A stretch of DNA of 64,000 nucleotides from Liolophura sinensis (GCF_032854445.1 NC_088297.1:15173039-15237038); one strand, 5' to 3'. Positions 1 to 14,800 are shown, counted from the first letter of the stretch. A program made the numbers and translations. The notes: generated from the sequence alone by a model not told the origin.

Positions 1-130
1 ATGTATTACATGTGTTTACAGCTATGTGATATGTATTACTTGTATTTCCAACTGCAGAGCTATGTACATTAAAGTGAATTGAATTAAATTATTTTCCGAC
101 GCATCAGTTATTTGTCAGTCATTTCTTTTT

Positions 131-360
131 TTGATTGGTGTTTTACGCCGTACTCAAGCATTCTGCACTTATACGACGGCGGGTGTGCATTATAATGGAA
201 AGAACTCGGGCAGGGCTCAACACCCACGACCATCCGCGGTTTGCTCCCAGACCTTTCCACGTACGGCCGGAGAGGACGCCAGCATGAGCTGGACTTAAAC
301 TCGCATTAACTGGGGGGAGGCCCATGGGTCATTGCGCCGTGCTCATGGAGGCTCCCACGC
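131..360 (-). mobile_element. Meta-SINE-like copy, nearly full length
   Basis: Reverse copy of the main SINE family of the window. The tail end (tgattggtgttttacgccg) is at the left and the tRNA-like head is at the right. The conserved middle blocks (cttatacgacggc, ccatccgc, agcatgagctggactt) are all present. Confidence 0.8.
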
Positions 361-1130
361 ATCAGTTTTCAAACTCTAAACTGTGGTTATAAAATAGTGC
401 TGGCAAACTGACTTATACATTACTGTAATAACATAACTGACACCCACTTCCACACTCAAAACCACTACATAAAATAAGGTTCCAATAGCAAAGTCACAAA
501 GCGAGATCAGACAAAATTTCACACGACTTTAAAATTGCTATTTCTGATGTAACAAATATGGCCTGACAACGTATTTTCTGTGTAAGATATTGTAAAATAA
601 ATTTCAGATAAAATAACGGAAAGGGACATACCAGTTTTAATGAATAAAATTTTAAGTTCAGTCCAAGATCGTTTCGTGATCACGGAACCTGGATGTTAAG
701 TTTAAACAGATGTTAAAAAAGCGAATATCGTCAGGAGGGGTTCGGATAACGGTAAACCCATTTAAAACAGATTGAGACACATTTGTTCAAAATAATTCTA
801 AGAAAAACATCTCTATAACATGGAATGTGACCTGAATATTTTCCCTGTGAAATATTCTTAAATAACAATCAGGTCATTATATCAACAGGTTTATTCCACA
901 CTTTTTCGATGAGGTTTGGCACATGTCATATTTGGTTGGTTACCACAGTGTTTTGATAAGACACACTAGATTTCCGATCATGTTTTATTGTTTCCTGATC
1001 AGAGACCTACATGTGATTAGTGCAAATGGCATGAAATGGTTGTTTTCATATCAGCCTTGCTATCAGATCTCCTCGATATGTCGCATATTCGCCCTCGGTT
1101 AGCTCTGAACTTCTCATTCATTGGACCAGT

Positions 1131-1255
1131 ACGGCCTGCCGAGGGCCATTACGGCCTGCCGAGGGCCAATATACGGCCTGCTGAGGGCCAATATACGGCC
1201 TGCTGAGGGCCAATACACGGCCTGCCAAGGACCAATATACGGCAGGCGTCGGGCC
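1131..1255. repeat. Tandem repeat, about 22-bp unit, six copies
   Basis: Six imperfect copies of a unit containing cggcctgccgagggccaat. Each unit is GC-rich in an AT-rich setting and carries GGCC twice in partly palindromic arrangement. Copy-to-copy differences are single bases plus small spacer-length changes. Confidence 0.8.
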
Positions 1256-2504
1256 TATAACAAGTTCGACATAAAAACAATCGTTTCAAAACATAAATTA
1301 TTAATGTAATGGTAGTACTGTACGAGTCACGTTTAACTCAAAAAGTACTAACTGAAATTTGCCAGTTGGAATTAGCAGCTATATGTACATGTAATTTTCG
1401 TATATATTTACCGAATATCAAAATAAAATGATTTCTTACGTACCAAATCTCATCCAAGTTGTAAGCAGATGTATTGCCGTGGAAAGGAAATAAGAAACTC
1501 TGCGCATTTCGGCTTCTGTCTTCCGTGGAGGCCCTGTGCATGTTGATCTAGTCATATTGCGGACGGTTCGGCAAACAGGAGGAGCTAATGCCCAGTCTTT
1601 GGGCACTGACCATTTATATATAGGCAAATAAACAAACAAAACCATTTAGCAGTCACATTGAAAATGAGCTTATTGATGATTTATGTTGAGGACAATGTAA
1701 AGATAAAATATGAAAGAAGTACAAAAAAAGCCATGAAGAAGGGTTTCCGTGACTGATATCATCAGTCATTCTGACAGGCGCGCGGGTTCAGTACCTGTAA
1801 TTAAGAGTCTTGGGGGAGATATTCCTTTTCAGCGATATACTTGTGGAAAATGAATAAAAGAAGTAGACAAAAGAAGATGATCTATATATAGGGCCTATTT
1901 GGCACTTTCATCAAATATTTAAGGAGCAAACTCAGGCAAATGATCCATAATTACCCTGTGTGCAGTGCGAGATAGGTATCACTATTCCGTTTATTTTAAC
2001 CTGTCGAATATATTCAGTAAAATCAGTCGTATTCGCTATCAAAATTGCCTTTCTTTAGTGCCACGTAACACCGTAGGCTCTATACACTGATATATTGGAC
2101 GTTCATAATATGCTAAAGAAAATGCAGTCAGAGTACTTTTTCTATTACTCATCACCTCGCGCGGTGTCATGATTATTCAAAAACCAGTGGCTTGCCAGAT
2201 ATTGGAAGGATTTCAGTATTTTCTGATGGAGAGCGACGCCAGATACCTAAAACACTATCGACTGTACTATTATCTGTGTTTCTGACACCGCCATATTTGA
2301 AAATGTTAACATGTTTTTAGTATAATGCAATTACCTTAATTAATAATCTCACGGCAGAGTGTATGGTTTTAGAGTTGGACGTTAGGAAATTTTGTTGTGG
2401 AGGAGAACAATGCAGTCTCTTCTTGGAGACAGCTAGTGTTTGTTCTAACCGCTTGTTGGTGCAGCTATCGTAAAGCAAATAACTCTTCACGCCCACTGTC
2501 CACC

Positions 2505-2743
2505 ATGCTACGTATCTTTCATTGTAAGATCGAGCGCCAAACTAAAAGAAACATCGACCCTTTGAACACGGAACAGAGCTGATACTGTTTGGTTGAGTAT
2601 CTGGCGATTTTGTTTGTAGATTGTCATCGTCACATTGTTTAATACCGATGGTGCGGGAGAGCTCGTAGGTTTTGTGACGTCAGTCTAGATAGGTATAACA
2701 TGGCAAAATGGCGTCACCAAATGAGTGGCTAGGTACTAACGAA
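2505..2743 (+). repeat. Dispersed repeat family A, copy 1
   Basis: About 235 bp that recur in reverse orientation at 8946-9162 with high similarity, for example around taataccgatggtgcgggag and ccaaatgagtggctaggtac. No coding capacity or terminal inverted repeats are evident. The two copies flank the first coding exons of the cystin-like gene. Confidence 0.75.
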
Positions 2744-3871
2744 TGTTTTCCATTTATTTTGTTGATAAGCGATTTACAATTTTAAAAATATTTTCAAACA
2801 TTTCTGAAATACTACTTTATTAATTAACTCTTTTTGTTGACTTTAACCGATTTTGAAGTTTGGACCCTGTCGCCATCGCCAAGAACACAATGCTTTTTGA
2901 AAAAAAAAGTTTTAACATAACAACGGTATAAAACTTAAAAACAAAAATGTGCATTTCATTGGATACATATGTTGATATTCATTCGTTTAACAGCCAACCA
3001 CCAACCAAATTGGACGTTCTGGGGTGTCGTTTCCTAAACAGAGTGTAAGCTACAAGTGGGTGTAAACCTGTATGAAGGCCACACGTAGGTTTTGTGGCGC
3101 CTTTCACAAACCGGATGTGTCCTATGAGTGGCTGTATACCTGTACATAAGTTTACGCCATCTACAAAGCTTGTGTAGAACTTTTGAAAAGTTAAGACTAC
3201 AGCGAGATAGGACTAATATTTTAGATTTCCTCAGTGACTTTGCAGTGCGTGTGTACTTCATGTATGTTTTATGAGCACACATACACCGATAATTGTGACG
3301 TAATAAAGGAAAGTAAAAATGAGTTCACAGTTTTGGACAGTCTTTATTCAGACGGGAAAGTGTTTTACAAGTTCTTCATTAAGCATACTGGAAGTATTGC
3401 GAAAGCAATACATACCGGTTTGCTCACTTAATAACAGCACAATAATGTCAAAGTCTACAAAGGAACACAAAAGCTGCCATAATATTATAGAAAATGGGCA
3501 TTATCTTTACACATCCTAATTAATTGGTTAAAGAATTGGCGTCCATGGAGTCCTCTTAGTTCTTCGCAACCTATTATATTATCGAGAAGGCACCATTTTC
3601 TTATTTATCAGGTAAGCAATTAAATCGGTTCCAGATCCGAAAGATGCTTGTATGGTTAACTGAAATGGACAAACCTTCTGATCTTGGTAGCAAAATCTTC
3701 TGTCTTGTGGTCAGTCCACGACAAAGATCAAATATTACAACGACTTAAAAGGAAAAGTCGCTCAAAATCGAAACAATAATCACCATATATACTGCTGAAC
3801 ACAATCTAAGAATATTTTTAATTTAATATACACTCATATTTTTAGACTTTTAATTTATTTACTTTTTTTTA

Positions 3872-4126
3872 CTTATTGGATTGATATTTTACGAAGTGCT
3901 CATGAATATTTCACTTATACCACGGCAGCCAGCATTATGGTGGGAGGAAAGAGCCCGGTGGAACCCCACGACGATCAACAGGCTGCTGAGAGACCTTCCC
4001 ACGTACAGCCAGACACGAAGCCAGCATGAGCTGGACTTGAACTCACAGCGACCGCATTGGTGAGAGCCTCTTGGGTCACCGCACCGTGTTGGTGTGCTAA
4101 CCACCTCGACCATGCACGGAGGTTCC
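3872..4126 (-). mobile_element. Meta-SINE-like copy, full length
   Basis: Reverse copy with a somewhat diverged tail (ttgatattttacgaagtgc) and a head reading, in reverse, through ttgggtcaccgcaccgtgtt to a final ggaggttccc. Confidence 0.8.
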
Positions 4127-5824
4127 CTGTACTTTTTTTTATAATGGAGTTATCAGTGCATTCAAAAGTTATGGAGCGTACATACTGCCACTGACAGGTG
4201 CTGTGACCTCACATCACTTTTGTCTCCTTATATTCACTTATACTGTCGACATTTTGTGAACATTATTTAAGTTGTGTACTATTTGTGGTAATAAGAGCTA
4301 ATCCAACAATGAAGGCAGTGTGTATAGACGAAAACTCAAGTTCCTAAACACCGACTATATGGTCCGTAAATTACGTCCATCATAGAATTTGAACATTTTG
4401 TTATCGTTCTTTTTAAAAGATCTATTTAAAGATTAAAGGAAGTATTTCTATGTGTCATTAGGTACACGGTGATGAATTAGTGATATCAGAAAACACGAAA
4501 GCTCTTTTAAAAGAAAACAGAAGACAGTTTTCATCTTCAGAAGTTCATGTTTATCCTTGGGTTGGCCAGAGCCTTCATGATATCGTTTATTAAACATGAA
4601 ATAAACACATCATGTTCATTGATGTCTAGTAATTCTAGATCAGTGACGTAAATTGCCAGCAACTTCTTTTTTCATTTATGCCAAGGAAAAATTAGTCTTC
4701 CCACCTTAATAGAGCTTTTTGAGAAAAGACAACGTGCAGCTTATCACGCATTTATGACGATTTTTTCACCAGAAATCGCCTAAATTGCATCTCCAGAGAT
4801 TAAGAATGGCGACAGCCCCTGGACCCTCAGCTGATGGGCTGGGTAATACATTCCCCATCCCCCAAATTTTATAACGTTCCGCCTCTCCTGCATAACTATG
4901 TTTACTTCATAAACATTTCGAAAACAAGTAGTTATATACAGTAAAAAGAAAGACAAGTTTTTTTATTCACTGGCAATAAAAAAATATGAAGATATTTCGG
5001 TAAGATACGAAAATAAATAGACGAACATTTTTTCTTTCAATGTTTATATACGTCTTTGAAGGACTTTAAAGATCTACAACGTAACAAATATGAGTAAGTA
5101 TTAATCAAAACGCCGTTTGAAATGAGAACCGTTTGCTATAATGTAAAACATTCAGTCACATCGAAAAACTGATCTCTTGTAAAGCACTGATTTGCTACAA
5201 GGTTATACTAGTAAAATAAGGCGACATGAAATACATTTTGAGAAAGATGATGGGCTGTATCTTAATTGGTGTGAAGATAATATTCATGCACAGTTAGATG
5301 TAGATTGGAAAGCTATAACTAAATCTGGAATGTCTTCAAGTAATCAAATTTATGCTTTCTGATACCTCCAAAAAAAAGTTGATATTTCGTGATGGATAAA
5401 TAGACGCACTAAAAATGTTCACAATGGACCCACTGCAGAGTTACCTCCCATTTTCGTCTGTCACGTTTGGGAATCATACATCCGGGCGATAGGCGTAGGG
5501 GTGGTAAAGTTCTTAAAATCGTTCAACGCATCAATCCCTCAAAAATAATAGATTAAACAGCCAAAGGGACACTTTTTCACACCGGCAAAAACGCCATAGG
5601 CCAAAATATTTACCTTTAATTCCACATCCCGAACAAGTATATTTATACGAATAACAGACTGTTTCCCCTTTCCAGACAAATCGACTCGTTCACTAGCCAC
5701 CACCTGGCAATGTGCCATGACATTCCAAAACAACTTTGACAGCGGCGCGAGGTATTCTAGAGTGACTCTGATGTTATATGATATGTTGAAAATCGAAGAT
5801 TGATACAACTGGTTAAGAACAAGA

Positions 5825-8800
5825 ATGGGTTCTGGTCAGAGTAAAAATGATTCGGGTCCAGTGAACAAAAACAATAACGGACAGGGTTTGCCAGTGCAAA
5901 ATGATCGTAACGATGGACGCAAGAAGTCACCGGAAACAACAACAACACGATCACCTCAGAGAAATGTCATTAATGATTCGAATGAAGAAAGCCAAAAACA
6001 TCTGACGAAAGATGTCAGAGGGGACAGTAAAACAGATGAGAAAAGGGAGAATGACATGAATGAAAATGAGGGGCTAGTGGTGAGAAATTCATATGATGAA
6101 GTGTCAAACGACAATGGAAACGGCCGGAAAAATGACAGTCGTTGGGAAACAGATAATGTTCTAACAGTAAAATCAAAGCAAACATCTCCACAAAAGATTA
6201 GGTCGGTGACGAAAGCGGAATCGAATAACCTGGTGGAGTTTGTGGAATCTAGTGACGACGAATCAGATACAGACAGTTTGCTAGGGATAGCCACAGGAAA
6301 ATTTGACAAGAAAAAATGGGGGCAGTCAAAATCTGAACAAAAAGCTAAAGCCATTAATCTTCCATTGCCAGCCCCTTCAAATCAACCAAATCACAGCTTG
6401 GTCTTTGAGCAAGAAAGAGCGCTGAACGAGTATAACATTCTTCAGGGATATGCAAGAGATTCGTCTCCAAGAAAGAAAGCTGCGAGCAGTGTTAGTCATA
6501 CTAACGCGGAGGATAGTATGGATGCATACCCAGAATCCTATGCACAAAAATTGCAACGTGATCAGCACAGACTAAATCAAGCTTTGATGATACGTGAAAA
6601 AACAATTCATCGAAATCCAGATGAATGGGCTTTAGAAGAGGTATACTTGGACAAAAACATGTTTTGCTTTGTGTTGTTGATGTATATAGCCACAGCCTGT
6701 TTATTGGTTCTGTGTCCAAGAGTTTATTATATTTTATTTAAAGATTGATTCTAATCTTTCCATTATGGTTTTTATGGTGCCTTGATTTAGAAATGTTATA
6801 CATGTATAATGTTTATATCCAGTATTTTAAGATCTGTGTAAGTCATTGCATTAGTTAACATAAGGACATCTTTGGCTGAAGTTTGAAAATTGATGACATT
6901 TGACAATTTTGTGAATATTAAATCTTACAAGAGTTGATTAAATTTTGATTGAAATTAAGAGTTGATTTCAACCTTTAACCAGAATTCCCTTCATTATCAA
7001 AGCCTTCAAAGGTCTAAAATGGTGTTGGTGAAAAAAAAAGAAGCTGTAGTACCTTGTCTTATGACCTTGAACCTAAATAAAAAAAAATAGTAATGGGGAA
7101 AAACGACAAAAGAAATGAAGGAGGGGTTGAGGGTGGTGTTGGGGGTGGTGTTGGGGGGGGAGATATGCTTTATGGTTACACAAACACATCTACATGTTCT
7201 TTCCTTTAGTTTAAACTGCTCTGCCAAGCACTATTATTGATGTCTGATCAGATCAGGGGTTAATCAGATAATGAATCGTGGATATCCAAACATTGCTCAA
7301 GTTGTCTGACCAGTTTTCTTCATTTAATGATTATTATTGAAGCTGGGTTATGGATTTGTGATCTTCAGCCAGTTAGGCCATCGTTAAAAATATTTTCAAT
7401 GGGGATGACCCAACTCACCTGCCCAAGAAGGGTCCTACATGTGCTCAAAAGTTATTGGTGGGGCTTTTGATAGAATTTTCCTGAAAACTTTTTATTTTTT
7501 TTTTCACAACCCCTTGTATTTTCATTCACAAGAATAAAAGAGAACATTTAATGTCCTTGCTGACCTGCCCTAAATTTTCTGGTATAGTTGAGTTATCTCC
7601 AACAAAGAATTTTATAGGGATGGACTGAGCATTTTTTGTCTCCGACTTAGCCAGTTAAGTTAGCTTAGTTAAAGCAACCAATAAATATGTGTAACCTTGT
7701 TTGACCTATCCTTAAAGAGCTGTACTATTTTTAGTGGAGTTACCTGCTGTCTTATCAGAACTGCTGTTCATTTAGTTCAACAAAATTACTGCTAAATATT
7801 TATTGTGACAATACTTGACGATCAGATAGTTGACGGGATTGAAAGTTACATGCTTCAGCAACAGTCAGCAATCAGTAAAATCAGCGTTTGATTTATTTGA
7901 TCTACAGTTTGTTTACATGTGCCTATTGTACTAACTGGGGCCTCTCTGGGCCAGGAGGTCAGCACACCAGCGTGTCGCAATGACCTAGGAGCCTGTCAAT
8001 AATGCGGCGCCTGCAAGTTCAAGTCCATCACATGCTGGCTGCCTCTCCAGCTGTAGGTGGGAAGGTCTTGCAGCAACCTGCAGATGGACGTGGGGATTTT
8101 CCCCAGGCTCTGCCTGGTTTCCTCCCACCATAATGCTGGCCGCGCTTGTATTAGTGAAATATTCTTGAGTATGGCGTAAAACGCCAATGAAATAAATAAA
8201 TTGTACCTACTTTTTCAGCCATCATAGAGGACAGAATAACATAGATTAAACGTATGATATAACTGTTCATCATAATGGTAGCTCAATGTGTAGGTTCTGT
8301 GAATGTCTTTTTATTGGTCACTTTCTGTCTTTGCCAAGAGTGTGAAGTGAAACTAATGACCCCTGCCTTTTTACCCCACACCAGTGGATCAAGAATGCAA
8401 AGTTTTTGGCAAGTTTCATCGAATTAATTTTGCTTTGGTTTGTCTGTGCTGATGTCCTGAATTATGTTTTCTATTCTTTTCATGTCTGCAGAGTATTGTG
8501 CAAGGATTTGATGCTGATAGATTTAAGGCTGCCAACCAAAGACAGGTGAGTGGGAAAATAAAAGACCACTATAACAACATTTTTTTAACAAAATGAATTT
8601 GATGAAAGTAAAAATTGACAAATTTAAAAATTAGTGATATGTGATAAAATATGTAATTATGAAAACCATTGATGTTTTTGCGTGCTTCGTGACATAAATT
8701 ATCCTTCTTGAATATTTCATATTAATAACCAGGTTTTCTTAATGCTCTTGTATCGTAGGAATTACAGGTAAGTATAAATGGTATATTTAATTATTCAGAA

Positions 8801-11800
8801 ATATTGAGTGTTAAATGTGTCCTTTTTATTGAAAGTGAACAAAAAGTCAGCCAATAAAGCCGAATTTACTAGGTAAGAAGTATTTCAGAAATGTTCTAAA
8901 AATATTTTTTAAAATTCCGCACCGCTTATCAGCATAATAAATAACAAACACTCGTACCTAGCCACTCATTTGGTCACGCCATTTTGCCATGTTATGGATA
9001 TCTAGAGTGACATCACAAAACCTAGGAGCACTCCCGTACCATCGGTATTAAACAATGTGACAGTGAGAATATACAAACAAAAGCGCTTGATACCCAACCA
9101 AAGAGTATCAGCTCTGTGCCATGTTCAAAGGGCTGATGTTTCTTTGAGTTTGGCGCTCGGTGAGGGCGATGTTCGTGGGCACAGGCGTCGTGTTTTAGCG
9201 GTCCTGCCTGTCCTCGTCGTGCATGGGTGTAAGTCTTTCGCCAAGGTGGCTGTATCGGCTTAAGGGAATTTACTGAATATATCCGAATCTTGATTGATAA
9301 CAGACTGTTTCATTCAGATTTTGGGACGATATTTTTGTGATAAATCTGACTTTCATTTGGAAAAATAATAAGTTCACAATTTTTTTTTTCAAGCAATGAC
9401 TCTCCCGGGGCGGTTTTCTTGCCAACTCACAGTGACAAATTACTGCAGTATCCTGCCCAACATGTACGCACTGAGACACAGGCATCCATTCTCAGTTGCC
9501 TGCTCATCAATGTGCGTCCAAAATGCATCAGTTTAACACTTAAAATAACAATTTATTGCGTCGACATCTGTAAGGAACCACACTGAAAATCGAGAGTTAA
9601 TAGGGTTTTTGACGTGACGGCGAATAATCACGTGATGCTTTGCAGCACTAGTGATTGGCCAAATTAATAAGGCCTTCTATAACATTGGCTACCCGGAGTG
9701 AATTGCCCGTTAGTACCATATCCCCAATGCTGAACTTGATCTTCTCGGCTTTCAAAACTTTATAGAATGTTTTACATACTTTTCTGTGATAACTGTGTCA
9801 TAGATATCATTTTTCTCTATGTATACATAGTGGCAGACTTTATGTTCACTTTAATGTAGTAAGAATCGCATTGTGTCACAAGTTTACACTGCGGCCTAAC
9901 GGTACGGTAGTCGGTACTGTCAGCAGTTAAATAGATTGATGAGAGTAACGTCTTTTGTGGTATTAATTGTTTATTAACACATTTGTTAGTACTCCCTAAG
10001 CATGTGTTCGTTTGTTTGCACGTTTTCTGAATAAAACGTTGGAAAATCGGGCACGACCTACTACATATTCATGTAAGGCGAAAACCTGTCGGTCTGGAGA
10101 CTGTGTCACCTTTTGACTTCGTTACAGTCTTAAAATAGCATGTCATCCATACTAAGTCAAGTCTTCTTCTGTTGTTTTGTTTGCATGATACGGTGAAAAT
10201 GGTTGCCTTCCCTTTGGCGTCACATTTTCAGTGAGCGCTTCAGTATTTGTACTGAGATTTGCATATCATTACATGACTGACTAAAACACCAAGGGAGGTA
10301 ACGCGTTTTTTTTTTTTGCCACTCCCAATATAAATTATTGAACTTCTTTAGTGTATTTTATGTCTATCGTTCTAGGAATCTTTAATATTTTGTTTTTAAA
10401 AATTTGTAAATATAAGCATAACTCGTATCTGTAAAACGTTTAGACTTAAGTTGAAACCCCAAAAATTAAATTATATCATACGGTAACTGAAAATTACATA
10501 CCCTCAACCTGGCCACGGATAAAGTTTATACACTCCATGTGAATGACCAAAGTAGGCTAACTCTGGTTTCTCTTCAAATCCACGCACAAATCTTTCGCCT
10601 TTTACTAAAGATTTCCGTGGGGAGGAACATACAAATGAGTCTATAGACTATTTTTTGTAGTCTTGCGAAAGCAAGACAATTTTCAAACAAAAAGCAGAAC
10701 TTGTGAGCAGGAGGAACAGGTATGGGAGGCCAGAATTGAATAGGGGTGTAATTATAATGTCGTTGGATTCTTGTTTCAGGTACAGCAGTCACAGGGAGTT
10801 CTTGAAAAGTGTAAGTAATACTACTGGGCACAGTCGGTAAGCTGTGTGGTAATTCAATCACTTTCATTCTTACCGGTAAATTCTGCTGCTGTCACTGTAT
10901 GTTAGGCATAGGTAGCAAGAGGCGTGCAGTACTGATAACAAGACGCTCTGCATGGTCTAGTCGGTATTCAGGACCACTCATCGTCCACCAATATGGCGTG
11001 CATATCAGTATGTGGAAGAGTTCGTCAGTAACTTCCTCATCTGTGGTTTACACAAGAATTTCTGGTTTCTTCCACTACTAAAATGGGCTGAGAAGTGAAA
11101 AATTCTTGAGTATGACGTGTAACGACAAAGAGGTAAATAAATTTATCCCACATCAGACAAAATACTCCACTTTACATTGGATAATAACGGTCATGCGGGG
11201 TACAGATATATTCTCGAATCCTGCAGAATGCTCTAGTCAAGTGTAAGCTGAGTAGGTTATCTCCCTTTGTTGAGTGAATACCATGGTCACATGGCTGAAG
11301 CGATTCACCTCCACATCGGTCTTCTGCACTGAATTGATGGGTCTTTGCAGGATAAATTTATTACATGGTTACTCAGTAATAGAATACGCAGATATACGGT
11401 GTCAATATTCCTCTTGCCGGGTTTGGCTGATGCCTTGATTTAAATTAAGAGGCAGAGAGATTACTAAAATTGCAACTACCTTGTTAAAATGTTCTGTTAG
11501 TGACAATGTTTTATTGCCATTGTACATTATTTGCATATGAATGCGGAACAAATGGTTTCTTAATAGCTTACTGGCACTAATGCTGCATTTAGTAATCTTC
11601 GTAAAGACCATTCATGAATTTGGTCAAGGAATAAGGCGGAATCATTAAGACAGTTTCGCCAGTCGTGTGTACGAAACAAGATGGCTACTGCATAGGCAGC
11701 TTGTTTCACCACAATGACATATTAAGGACATCCATCGACAGAGGATGAGAGGGTTTATAAACTGATAGCCGACATCTTAGTATATTTTTCATGGGCCTGT

Positions 11801-14800
11801 TCCTCGTCCACCATCTTTGCTAAACTTTCCCAGGTGAAGGTCACAAACTCGATCCTTCAGTTAACTTTCAAGTTCACGAGTGGTATTTACAAGTCGTGAG
11901 TTCGAATGAACGGGATTAACGTGTTATGAACTGGAAAATACAATTTGTAAGCTTGTTACTGACTGCAGCATAACCTATGAGCCTTTGTGGGCTGATGGCT
12001 CTGCTATGCTTTGATATGTAGTGTTACATGAAGTTTCTCAAGGATAACCACTTGGCTTCCACCCATATGGGATACACAGTAAGACCATTCTCTGGGGTAA
12101 GCACACCTGATCAAACATGTCACGTGTGGGAATATTTGTCAGTTACTTGCTAGAGGTTGGTGGTTCTCTCCAGGGTACTCTAATTTCCCTACTACATATA
12201 CGATAAATCTTCAGCTTTTTCAATTACAATTAAAGCACTTTTTTTCAGTGGAATTTATGCATACAGTTAGTATGAAAATGGCACCAAAAATGATTTGTTT
12301 GTGTCATTAAAGATGCAAGCTTCATAAAACTCTGCAGATTATTTCTTTACAGCCCATAGTTCTCTCAGAATGTTTCCAAGTACTGGTCGCTGTGGAGGTT
12401 GAAAAGATTGAAGAATTATTTTAGATAACCATGACACTGAATGCTATGGTAGAAGGGAAATATTTTTGGGTGCAGTATGAATCACCAAAGAGTGGGGGTT
12501 TATTCTGGGCACACAAGTTTCCTGCAAGTGACACGCTCTTAAGTACAAAATAAATAAATACATGTAAGTAAAATTTTGTAATTTCAGCATATGTTGACAA
12601 TAGCCCAGCTGAGGGACCGTACAATTCCAAGCGAAGCTAGTAAGTTTTGTTTTGTATATTAGAACTTGATCGGAAGATCTGAAGCAGGGGCTGTAGAACG
12701 AGTCCCAAACTTGTGAGGGTGGAGGGTGGAGGGTTTGGTGTGTGTGTTAGATAACAAAATTTCTTGCTCTTGAAAAAAGTTTGAGGAAGGTGGTACCAAA
12801 GCCTTCTGGTTCTACATCCCCTGCAAGAAGGCTCCCTCAGTCATTTGTTATACAACCATGATGTTTAAGGGGAAGGGGGGGGGGGAGGGGGAGCGACAAT
12901 GTTTTGAGCTCCATCGCATCTCAGAAGGATAACAGTGTGGTTATTTAAAATTTTAATGGTACTGGAAGTCCGCTGAAGAGATTGAATATTTGGGCCTCCT
13001 CCTATGTTTCCTCTTGTCAAACAATATTATTCTCAGGCCTTGAAATGTCTTCTCAAGCTCTGTGATGTTGTAAAAAAATCTAAATAATACTGGATGTATT
13101 GTAAAAAACATTTTTTATATTCAAATGGCCAATTTAGAGGTATGTGTTGTTTAGTGTTGATTAAAGTCAAATAATTCTTAGAAAATACCATAATTTTCTT
13201 GTTCCCTTCACTCATAAACATGATACCGTTGGGCTTTGATGACAGGTTAAAACACCATAAGATTAGCAGCGGCCAATTGTTCAAAAATGTATTTTAAAGA
13301 CAAGACAGCAACTGGCTAAAACATATTTCAGTCAAAAGCATTCAATGAGATTTCACCAAATAACATGAACAACAAAATGACAATACGGACCAAATGGCCT
13401 GTGTGAATGGAGGCAGCCATCTTGAGGATTTTATCCAGTCAAACATATTGCTATGAGATTGCGTGGCCTAAGCTGTGATGTAGCCTTTACCCATTCACTC
13501 GAGAATTACTGCGTAAGATATCACTTTGAGATCGTTGTAGCCGAAGTGCCATGTAACACAGTGTTGTGGGACAGGTCTGTATCATTTACAGACCAACACA
13601 GAAATAGAATCAGTTGATTTAAAAGCTGTGCAATATTCAATCACAGTAGCACAAATTGTGTCAGACAGCTGCGTACCGTCTCAGCCCAAACAGCATTCAT
13701 CTTGCTAGTATTCATTTATTTGATTAGCGTTTTACGCCGTACTAAAGAATATTTCACTTATACAACGGCGGTCAGCATTATGGTGGGTGGAAACTGGGCA
13801 GAGCCCAGGGGAAACCCATGACCATCCACAGGTTGCTGACAGACCTTCCCAGATACGGCCGGAGAGGAAGGCAGCATGAGCTGGGCTTGAACTCACAGGG
13901 ACCGCATTGGTAAGAGACTCCTGGGTCATTACGCTGCGCTAGTGCGCTGACCAACTGAGCCACGAAGGCCCCCATCTCGCTAGTAGACCTTAGGCCTACT
14001 TAGACACATTGATCAAATTATACAAATACATATTTTGTTGTTTATGTTAGCTTTCAGTCAGCATGCAGTTGTTAAATAACAAATATCAGAGCTTGTGCAA
14101 AATTCATCAGAAATGCCAAAGGTTTATGGGAATAGTGGGGTTGCATGACCTAGTTCTGGTAGCCATATTGGAGGACTGGGGCTATAGCAGCCCATGTTAA
14201 CATAACTCCAATATGGCTACCTGGCTATTGTCCTGACAAGGTGATGATGTCATGTGCAACCCCTCTATGGGAAGATGGCATCTCATCGAACAATTCTTCA
14301 GATTAATAAAATCTCATGATAAAATTTTTTTCTCAGAATTTATTAAAACTGAAGAATTTAAATTGTGCCCTTTGTCTTTCTCTAATACAAGGGATGTTTT
14401 CCTTCTATAAAATACAGTAAAATTATTGAAACGCCGTGTTTAAGTCGAGGTGCTTTCTCTGATGTCTGCAATAACTAGGTCAGAAGCCACCATTACAAAA
14501 CTGAAGCATAAAATCCAGCGACAGCCGATTGTCTGGACCAGCCTCTGTGGTACTTAGATTTATTTCTTTTGTGTCAGAATTGAGCATGAATAGTAGGTGT
14601 ACTGTATGAACAGTTCAAACAGTGGAAGAAATATCCTTCCAGTGTGTCCAATTTCTGAGAAAGCTATTCATCACTTGGTCTTTCATCGCCGAAGTCCACA
14701 ACTTTAATCTACTTTAGGCTGCTATTATACAGGAAATACCTTCGACGTTACAGGGCTATAGTAAAGATGACATTACCTTGTTGTCGGTAATGGAGATGCG

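Larger units (their letters stand above)
1..5824. other. Left flank, no supported coding exon
   Basis: I see no coding exon I can support upstream of the cystin-like gene. The stretch holds two reverse SINE copies (131-360 and 3872-4126), a GGCC-rich tandem repeat (1131-1255) and one copy of a dispersed repeat (2505-2743). The rest is AT-rich single-copy-looking sequence. The last 300 bases (about 5500-5824) should contain the promoter and 5' leader of the downstream gene, but no clear TATA box or splice signal decides the transcription start. Confidence 0.5.

Noticed and set aside
8759-8780. A 22-nt version of the microexon ending at the next GT (8781)
   Set aside because: It would leave phase 1 and could join the exon at 12588 directly, but the donor GTATAT is weaker than GTAAGT. 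The 31-nt exon at 10780-10810, with a strong acceptor and donor, gives the required phase change.
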